In this document: in pieces, positions 56,143 through 64,000 of the stretch
Numbering within the stretch: the stretch's first letter is position 1
Layout of the letters: the number at the start of each line of letters is the position of its first letter
NCBI GenBank assembly: GCA_002077065.1
Contig: NAJO01000013.1
Coordinates: 372,001-436,000 of the forward strand
Direction: 5' to 3'
Source: Cryoendolithus antarcticus
Lineage: Eukaryota; Ascomycota; Dothideomycetes; Cladosporiales; Cladosporiaceae
Length of the DNA: 64,000 nucleotides
Translations under genes and position numbers: made by a program
The notes under the pieces: generated by a model
What the model was told of the DNA's origin: nothing
Database searches by the model: none
What the model saw: the letters and a program-made list of their open reading frames with translations, nothing else

Positions 56143-59100
56143 TCAACGTGTCGAGATAGCCACAGCAATGACCTGCCGATCACTATGCGAGATACTTACA
56201 GTCGTTCCCTTGACGCCCTTCTTGTCAGCCGCAGTCTTAGCGTCACCATGAAGCTGTGAAACAAGTCAGCAAGTAGTCCCAACATTCTCACTCCTCATCA
56301 CAAATCAACATACCTTGACACTCGGCCCCTCCTCCCCACTAACAATCTCAATCTCCCTCATCCCCGCCCCAGCACCCTTCCCCTCAACGCCCAGACTCTT
56401 GAACACAGCCTCCTTCGCACTCCACCTGCCGACAAAGCTCGCTTGCGGGTCAGGCGCCGAGCGGCAGTACTTGACCTCCTGTGCGGTGAAGTTCCGCTCG
56501 ATGAAGGTGTCGTTGGAGATGTCGATCGCATCCAAGCTTTCCACGTCCACACCGGGCGTAGCATTTGAGGAAGCGTTGACTTGCATGAGAGACTCGACCA
56601 TGGCCGAGGTAGATTTGTCGAGACTCTTTTTTGGCGCGGTAGTGGGATAGAGCAGGGTCGAAGTCTTTTTGTCAACGCTCACACGTGCAGTGGGGTCGAG
56701 GAAGACAGAAGACATCTGGTCGTCGGCGTAAGGGCTCTTGTCCTTAGCGCGGAACATGGTGTTGTTGATCAAGCCGTCGTGGAAGTATCTGTACGCCTTC
56801 CTTTGGCGAGCTTCGACCTTCTGCTTATACGTCGCGAATGTCGTCGCGTCCAAAGCAGCGTAGAGGTACTTCGGATGAATACCAATAACCTGGGCCCCCT
56901 TCTGTCCGAAACCGAACGAGGTGACGGAGAAGGCTTTAATGCCGTCCGTTTGGATGCTCTGGTTCGGGTAGACGATGTACTCGAAGTCCTCCATCACCTT
57001 GTCCACATTATCGGCGTTCTTGTTGCCCGGTACGAGACCTGTGTTGAGGACTTGCAAGCAGCCGTTGAACATCCAAGCACCGGCAGCACCCTTGGGATGG
57101 CCAGTGAGGTACTTCTGGAAGATGCCGAGGAGGGCGTTACCCTTCTTGCGGCCGAGATGGCGCATCTGCTTGCAGATGACGTCGGACTCGTTCTTGTCGT
57201 TGGCAACTGTGGAGGTGCCGTGGAAGGAAGCGACGTCGAGATCGTCAATTGTGAGGCCCCAGGTTGCGAGAGCACCGCGGAGAGGAGCGATGCGCGAGTC
57301 GGACTTCCAGAAATTGTTGCCGAGACTGTACAAGGCGTCCTTCTCCTGTCGCTTCGCCTCACGCTCAATGTGGCCGGCGCGCTCCTGCATGAATTCGGAC
57401 TCGTCGAACTCATCTCCTTGCTGCTTGAGCGCAGCAAGCTCCTCTTGCAAGTACATGAGCTCGGACTCCTGCCACGAGCGAATCTGCTTGCGGCGGAGGT
57501 CCATCTGCCTCTTGCGGTACTTGATATCAAGCAAAGGCGAGGGGAATTTGCCAGGTGTCTCACGAGCAGTGGTCAGCACACCCTGCCCAGGTGCTGGGAC
57601 CGACCGGCCGATCTTGTCAGTGGCCGTGGCCGTGAAGCCAAGGATACCGTAAATAGGCACGCCCATGTCGAGAGCGAGCTTGGCGTCCATGATGACTTGC
57701 ATACCACAGCCCTGAGACTCCATGAAGCCGTTACGGGTCGTCGTAGTGGGTCGTGACATCTCCTTTGGCGTACGGCCGTGTGCGAACTCATCCTCAGCGT
57801 TGCTCGTGGCCTTCATGTTGGCGAACTCGTAAGAGCCTTCCTCCTGGAAGTCATCGAAGCCACCAACCAAGCACATGCGAGCCTTGCCCTCGACGATACA
57901 GTCGTAGCCGATATCGATGGACTCGACAGCAGTGGCGCAAGCTCCGACAGGCGTCCTGATGGGACCAGTCGAAGATATGAGCAACATATTGACCCACGCG
58001 CTCATGGTGTTGATGAACGACTCTTGCAGGATGTCCTTCTGGAGCGGCTTGTCGAGGAAGCGGTCCTTGTACATGCCTCGCAGCGCAGACGTACCACCGA
58101 TACCAGAGCCGACACAGTTGCCCACTTGCGAGATGTGGACATACTGGTAGAACTCATATGGGTCAGTGATACCAGAAGACATCAGGCACTCGGCTGTCGT
58201 GACGAGAACGAACAGTGTGACGGGATCAACTTGCGAGATAATGTCGTCCGGCACACCGTAGCGCTTCGCGTCCCAGCCAGTGGGGATCTGACCAGCGACG
58301 AGGCGGTCGAATCGAAGCGCCTTAGGGATGAGCAATGTAGCACCCTTCTTCAGACGAACCTGGAACTCGCCAGACTCAAGCTCGAAAGTCTCAACCTTCT
58401 CGCCGTGCTCACGCTTGAACTCGACAGCGGTTTCCTTCGATGTCTCGAACGGATCAAGGTCCTCCTCAATCTGGATCTCCTGCAGGAGCTGCTTCTTCTT
58501 CGGGTCGTAGCCGTTGAACAATTCCGGCTCAATGAGGCGGATACCGGAGTGGTCAAGGATCTGCTTCTCATACTTGACCTTGATGTCCTTGTCATCGACA
58601 GGCTCATTGGTCTTGGTGTCAACCCAGCCAGAGTAGCTTTGGCCCTTGAGTGGACCGTTGTGGTTCTTGATGAGACCCATGATCCAGGCCATTTCCACGC
58701 AGCCCTCGAGAGAGAATTGACCGAAGGCCTCCATCTCCCAGCGCGTGCGCGAGTTGCCCCAAGGTCCGACCTCGGCGAAGCCGGTGACCACAACGACCTT
58801 CTCAAGATCGACCATGTCTTTGAGGTTTCCGTTGAGAGGTTCGATCTCCGTCTTCCAGTCCGGCAGGTTGGGGAAGTCGAACTTCAGATTGGCGCGCTGC
58901 TGCACCTTCACAGTCTTGTACAGCGCCTCGCTAGCCTCGCCATTGACGATCTTGTTCTCGACAGCAGTCTCACGAGTGACAGCCTTGCGAATCTCGGCAG
59001 TCTCTGTGATGTCCTGGCGAAGCTTGGTCATCATGCCCTTCAGGTCAGGCAAGAATTGCAGGCCACCGTTTAGATCAGCGAACACAGGCTCTAGCTGACA

Positions 59101-61841
59101 GAGATTGACAATCGATGGCGCCATCAGGCCGAGCAAGTTGAAAGCCATCTCCTGTTGCGAGAAGGTGCGCACACCGTGCTTCTCAACGCCCTCAGCGACG
59201 ATATTGTTGCCGCCCATGAGTCCGGTGCCACGGGTCCAGCCGATGACAGCACCGCAGATGGTGAGGAAGTTGCCCCACGATTCTGAGTGCCAGCGGTTGA
59301 ACAGGGTCTCGAGTGCGAGCTTGGACTCGGAGTACAGACCATCATTGCCGAATGTGCCGTGGTTGGGCGAGAGAGGCAGGATGACTTGCGCAGGCCTGGT
59401 CTCGTAGCCACGAGTTGCCTTCTGTGTCTTGACGCCACCCAGCATGCGAAGAAGATTGGTCAACATGATCCGGTGAGCCAGCTCAGACTTGCTGTCAATG
59501 CTGTCGATCTCGCGACCATTCTCTGGAATGGCAGCGAACGGTACGATATAGTCGAGATCCCAGCCGAGACCCTTCTTCTCGTCGTAGATGTACTCGACCA
59601 GCGCGTTCACGTCTTGCTGACTTCCCTGGTTGAAAGGCACGACCACCAGCGAAGAGCCACGAGCACCGTAACGGGTGTACATTGCCTGGTAGAACTCGGT
59701 GACCTCGCGAGAAAAGCGCGATGTGGTAACAAGGACCTTGGCGCCACCGCTGATGAGACCTTGGAGGACCTCAGCACCGATAGAACCAGCACCAGCACCA
59801 GTCATGAGCACATTCTTGCCCTCGAAGGTGACACCGCCAGCAGCAGCCTGCTCAAGGCCGTCCAGGTAGACGCCAGTGAGCTTCTTGCTGTACTCCCAAC
59901 CATGCTCCTCCTTGCGCTTGAGATGCAAGAAAGGTACGGTCTCGATCTTGCCAGCCTTGGGCAGCGGTGCCGTGACACGCCCGTTGCGACCATTCTTCTT
60001 GATCGCTCCGTTCGCCTTACCATTCTCCGTCGGCATGATCTGACCTTCGTTCATGGCAAGAGATCGGACGATATTGCTGTAAAGCTGTTTGATCTCAAGC
60101 TGAGATGACTTCGAAAGCTTGTGTTGCTGGCGAATGAGCTTGTAAACCCGCTGTAGATCGTTCTGCACCTTCGTCCGGTTGCCGTACTCGGAGATCTTGC
60201 CTCCCTCAGCCATCTCCTTCACATAGTGCTCAAGCTTGCGTACACTCGCTCGCGGCACCTCGGCGTAGTTCATGTTGCCGCGTGCGTCGATCTCAAGGTG
60301 AGGTGCGGTGGGCACAGCAACGTCCTTGTAGACAGGTGCCTCGTCCAATACATCCCGGCAGTTGTCGATAAGCTGCTCACCCAGGTCCTTGGCGAGCTTG
60401 TAGGTCTCACCTCGTTCTGTAGGGCAGTGGTCCATGTGGTACTGCATGAAGTCGAGCAGTGTCGGGTTTGCGCGGTTCATGATGAGGATGCAGCGGCTGA
60501 CAATCTCGCGGTCCACAGCCTTCAATCGGCCGAAAATGATGTCGTAGTACATTGTGAGTGCCTCCTGGCGGGCCCAATTCCAGTGCGAGTCGTAGATGCG
60601 CGCCTTGAGCTGGCTGAATGACGGCTCGATGCCAGCAGCGTAGAACTCGCCGTGTTCCGTGTTCCACAGATCGAGCTGTGCCTGCAAGACTGCCTCGTTC
60701 TGCTTGCCGACAAGTGCTGCCTTGTCGCCAGCTCGGAGGTCCATCTTCAGGTATCGTGCAAATAGCTCCAGTTGTTGCTTGAAGAGTGCCCGTTGATCTT
60801 TTGTGAGCGCATCGATGGCGGCAGGGTCCATCATCATGCCACCAGCTCCGGCATCGCCAGCTCCAGCTGCAGGTCCACTTGACAGACTTATGCCCGCTGC
60901 TGTGGCGTACTTCTGTGTTGTCTCATCAAGCCATGCTTTTCCGTCCGCCTCAGAGCCCAGACGAGCTGCCGGCTCCATTGTCAGACCCAGCAGCAGAACG
61001 CCGTCTTGCCGTCCAGCTCCCAGACCCCATCGCGTTTCCAGATGTTTTCGTGCTGCTGTGATGTTGAAGCCACCAGGCATCTTCGACGAGATCATGCGTG
61101 CTATGAGGGAGGTAGACTGCTTGCCAAGCTGGCCATTGAAGGTTGCTTGCATCGCAGCACCGAGCTCGTCCAAGGGTGTGTCCTCTGGCTTCTCAGGTGT
61201 CGATCCGAACTCTTTGCCGAGATCACCGAGAATCTCATTCTGAAGTGTGGATTTGCCTGTAAAGTGATGTTAGCTCATGCGCTGAGAGATGGATTGCCAG
61301 TGCACTCACCTCCGACAAGATCTTTGATGGCTTTGCTCAGCGGCACATCAGCCAATGGCTTCTTCAGCTTCTGTGCCACCAATGTCCGGAGGATGTCCAC
61401 GGCACCCACTGGCGCATCTGACACAGCCGCTGCCGGTCCAGCACCAGGTGGTGGAGGTGCAGCTGCCACAGGAGCCGCCGCCGCCGCCGGAGCCGCACCA
61501 GCTGCTGCAGGTGCTGACTGTCCACTAGCAGCTGGTGCAGCAACAGGCTCATCTTCCACCGGATCCGCCTCGTAGTAAATCTCCTTTGCATCCTTGTTGT
61601 AGCAAAGAATTTGCCTTTGCACTGATCGTGCAGCGTCATGTGCGTCGTACTTGGCCTTGATGGTACGCTTGGCCATTACACCGAGTGTCTCCGCAGGCCC
61701 GACTTCGACAATCCGCTCTGTGGTTTGCTCGCCGAGGATGACATCTTGTGTCTCGATCCATCGCACTGGTGATGCGAATTGGTACGCTAGTAGTTCGACC
61801 AGCAATGTGTGTGCGAGCTCCTGCTCTACTTCGGGACGCAT
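56143..61841 (-). CDS. FAS2: fatty acid synthase subunit alpha
   Basis: Exons 61841-61310, 61256-56314 and 56253-56143 give 1,861 residues, full length. The alpha subunit carries ACP, ketoreductase, ketosynthase and phosphopantetheinyl transferase and forms the cytosolic alpha6-beta6 synthase with Fas1. Seen in order: N-terminal [17 protein letters not shown]; an Ala/Pro-rich linker (about 100-140); ACP with [12 protein letters not shown], the 4'-phosphopantetheine Ser falling at residue 180; KR with [22 protein letters not shown] with Cys1284 in GACATAVES; PPTase with [16 protein letters not shown]. Intron 1 cuts the Gly codon two residues before Ser180. The last 37 codons form a short third exon ending [18 protein letters not shown]. 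Divergent from FAS1. Confidence 0.97.
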
Positions 61842-63053
61842 GGTTGCGGTGGTGGGAGGTTAGGTCGTGGAGGGTGTGGGTGGCGGGTCCAAGTTCAGAT
61901 GGTAGAAGAGACAAGGAGCGTGACCATCAAATGTCGTTGTGTGATGGCGGAGGTGTTGCTACTCAAAGTGCTGCAAATGATGAAGGCACGAAAAGTACAA
62001 TGATGTTCCCAAGCTCCTGCTGTGTGGGATGGGGGATTGCGGATGCTGTTGCTGTTGCTGTTGCGGCAGGGTGCGGGTTGTACGGCGGCAGCAAGTGGTA
62101 GAGGTCAGCGCTACGCAGCAGTAGACGATTGAGATGCGCTTCGTTATCGCGTTGAGCGAGGGCAATGGCAATTGTTGGTGCAGGGAGTTTTGGTGAGCAG
62201 CTTCCACCTGCACCCAAACTTTCTCCACACTTTGCTACTGTCTGTCTCCACTATGCAGGTGCGCTAACGGTTGGGACAGCCGAGTGGATGGTATTGTGAG
62301 AGGACGGACAGATGGGGATCAGCATTCGACGCACCGGGTTGTCCGAGTGAGTGACGGTAAGGCAACGTTGAGCAATGTGGTCTGATCCTGTATGCGATCA
62401 GTCCGTGGCTACATGGAGAACATCGGCACAGATGGCATGAATTCACTCATCAAGGGCGGCGGCATTTGAAGTGAGCACGCCCGCAGCGGCAGATCCCTGC
62501 AGGCCATGCGAACCTGCGGCGAAACTGCACTCAACGACGTCGCCGAGGAGCTGTTAGCTCTGGCCAACGGATTCTGACGGGGAAAGTCAGCACCGGCCAG
62601 TTCCATAGTTGTGTAGCATCTATCGCATGCGTGAATGTCTTGCAGTCCACTGTCGATATACTGCAGCAACACACATTCTTACCACCTGTCCCTTCCTCTC
62701 GTTGATCGCACCATTTCATCACGCTTGCAGTGCGGGAGTTTGAGCTTTCTTGCCGGCTGACGCGCCGCTGGGTGTCCTTGCGTGCGGAACAGCTGCCGCC
62801 AAAAAGTTGACAGGCGGCATTGAGCAGAGAGAACGTCCAGTAATGTGAGTCCGCCTCAACTTCTCACAACTCTTACGGCCGAACATTTGCACTCAGAGAG
62901 CGGAGAGAACACATTGCAAGATCGCGTTCAGGCGCAGCAACAGTGATCACTGATCAAGCGGCCACGCGAGCACTGTCGAGCTCTGGCTGTGGAGAAACGC
63001 TTAGACGTCTGGAACGAGCTCGAAAATCAGCGCTTCCCCGGCAACAACTGACC
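61842..63053. promoter_or_regulatory. shared divergent FAS1/FAS2 promoter
   Basis: 1.2 kb between the two FAS start codons. No intervening gene is seen. One CCGAGG (62543-62548, the reverse complement of CCTCGG, the core bound by FarA/FarB-type fatty-acid regulators) is present. A (TGTTGC)-type repeat sits at about 62042-62066 in the presumed FAS2 leader. One CCGAGG is close to chance expectation. Head-to-head alpha and beta FAS genes are known in filamentous ascomycetes, which supports a shared control region. Confidence 0.6.
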
Positions 63054-64000
63054 ATGAGTGTCCAGTTCGACGATCGACCAGACATCCTCCGCAGACAGAG
63101 CAGCAGGATGTACGGCTCTGGCTCGCAGACTGGTGTCTCCACACCCCGATCACAGGCTGTCTCGCGGCCATTGACTCTCACACATGGCTCGCTCGAGTAT
63201 ACCTTTCTCATACCCACAGCACTGCACTTCAGCGCAAATCAGCTGAAGGACGCCTTTGTTGCAACACTCCCACAACCTACAGATGAGCTTGCACAGGATG
63301 ATGAGCCGTCATCAGTGGCTGAGCTCGTTGCTCGCTACATAGGATTCGCTGCACGGGAGCTTGAGGAGGGAGACGACCCAGGCTCATACGAGGAGGTTCT
63401 TAAGATTGTCCTACACGAGTTTGAGCGGGCGTTCCTTCGCGGCAATGAGGTACACGCAATTGCAGCATCGCTCCCAGGCATCGTGGACAAGAAGCTGGTC
63501 ACAGTGCGCTCATACTATGCAGCTCGCTCAGCTGTCGGGCGCCCTATCAAGGCGCACGAATCTGCTCTGCTCAGGGAGGCCGCAGATGACAACGCTTGTC
63601 TGTACGCTGTGTTTGGCGGCCAGGGCAACATCGAGGAGTATTTCGATGAGCTCCGGGAGGCATACACCACATACCCAACGCTCCTGGAGGATTTCATCAC
63701 ATCAGCAGCTGCACATCTACAGCAACTGGCACGGGATCCCAAAGTCGCAAAGCTTTACCCCAAGGGCCTGGATGTCATGCGATGGCTGAACAACAAGGAG
63801 TCGCAGCCAGACACCGACTACCTCGTGTCGGCACCGGTCAGCTTGCCGCTGATTGGTATGACGCAGCTCGCACACTACCTGGTGATGTGCAGAGTGCTCG
63901 GCACACATCCTGGGCACGTCAGGGAGCGCTTCTCTGGAACGACTGGTCACTCGCAAGGTATCGTCACAGCTGTGGCGATAGCAGCGTCACGCAACTTTGA
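63054..64000 (+). CDS. FAS1: fatty acid synthase subunit beta, N-terminal part (cut by right edge)
   Basis: The frame is open from 63054 to the window end (about 315 codons). The start MSVQFDDRPDILRRQSSRMY leads to a conserved N-terminal block (LTLTHGSLEYTFLIPTALHF), VFGGQGNIEEYFDELREAY, and the acetyltransferase nucleophile loop in SGTTGHSQGIVTA (Ser about residue 300). The remaining AT, enoyl reductase, dehydratase and malonyl/palmitoyl transferase domains must lie to the right. It should be co-expressed with FAS2. No intron is seen in the visible part. Confidence 0.96.
   Translation, partial: MSVQFDDRPDILRRQSSRMYGSGSQTGVSTPRSQAVSRPLTLTHGSLEYTFLIPTALHFSANQLKDAFVATLPQPTDELAQDDEPSSVAELVARYIGFAARELEEGDDPGSYEEVLKIVLHEFERAFLRGNEVHAIAASLPGIVDKKLVTVRSYYAARSAVGRPIKAHESALLREAADDNACLYAVFGGQGNIEEYFDELREAYTTYPTLLEDFITSAAAHLQQLARDPKVAKLYPKGLDVMRWLNNKESQPDTDYLVSAPVSLPLIGMTQLAHYLVMCRVLGTHPGHVRERFSGTTGHSQGIVTAVAIAASRNF

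Noticed and set aside
56581..59073. Long plus-strand ORFs (391 and 431 codons) within 56581-59073
   Set aside because: They lie antisense to the FAS2 coding exon and reflect its high third-position GC. They have no recognisable motif.
62270..62350. tRNA-like stretch with an A-box-like CAGCCGAGTGG
   Set aside because: No matching B box (GGTTCGANNCC) or acceptor stem pairing is seen, so it is not called as a tRNA.
56143..64000. FAS1/FAS2 pair as part of a mycotoxin cluster (hexA/hexB type)
   Set aside because: No polyketide synthase or tailoring genes are near, and both FAS subunits look like full primary-metabolism versions.

Overview
The window is nuclear DNA of a filamentous ascomycete (Pezizomycotina). 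The evidence is short GT-AG introns of about 43-86 nt with CTAAC/CTGAC branch points, single-gene transcription units on both strands, 5'-to-3' intergenic gaps of 0.1-2 kb, and typical fungal proteins (Atg11, a DUF7137-like wall/membrane protein, a GH11 xylanase, type I FAS alpha and beta subunits). The protein flavour suggests Dothideomycetes, but that is an inference from memory. Most genes are conserved housekeeping genes. I see no transposon, rRNA, tRNA or CRISPR array.

Layout. 1-1573 (-): CorA-like protein, cut by the left edge and apparently frameshifted at a GA microsatellite. 2557-3928 (+): mitoribosomal mL50-like protein. 4271-4890: frame-scattered remnant of a possible secreted protein. 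4893-5504 (-): DUF1349 protein. 5887-6629 (+): five-exon NADAR/YbiA-like N-glycosidase. 6699-7280 (-): SEC11 signal peptidase. 8074-9350 (+): PWWP-like protein. 9899-16710 (+): CCR4-NOT scaffold NOT1. 17388-18326 (-): DUF7137-like protein. 19090-19872 (-): F-box-like protein. 20616-24992 (+): Atg11. 25289-27120 (-): phosphoglucomutase. 27909-28574 (-) and 28833-30215 (+): a divergent pair, ISA2 and kynureninase. 31052-32856 (-): glucosidase II beta. 33454-33841 (-): three-exon DPM3. 34174-35760 (+): ARM-like protein. 36029-37375 (-) and 37555-38628 (+): a divergent pair, ARP6 and a GCIP-family protein. 39379-42647 (+): Trf4/Cid14-like poly(A) polymerase. 44141-45008 (+): GH11 xylanase with an in-frame TAA. 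47092-51105 (+): large disordered protein. 51699-52583 (+): SDR. 53073-54539 (+): MmgE/PrpD protein. 54775-55628 (-): unrecognised multi-exon membrane protein. 56143-61841 (-) and 63054 to the right edge (+): FAS alpha and FAS beta, divergent across a 1.2 kb shared promoter.

How the genes relate. The one clear functional unit is the FAS pair, whose two products form the alpha6-beta6 fatty acid synthase. SEC11, DPM3 and glucosidase II beta all act in the ER secretory and N-glycan route but are scattered, so I read this as chance. No polyketide synthase, NRPS or other cluster core is present, so I do not call a secondary-metabolite cluster.

The points most worth rechecking are the three apparently broken or ambiguous genes (CorA-like, GH11, SDR), the remnant at 4.3-4.9 kb, the cryptic membrane-protein gene at 54.8-55.6 kb, and the unusual PWWP-like protein. 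All exon boundaries were worked out by eye from splice signals and reading phase.
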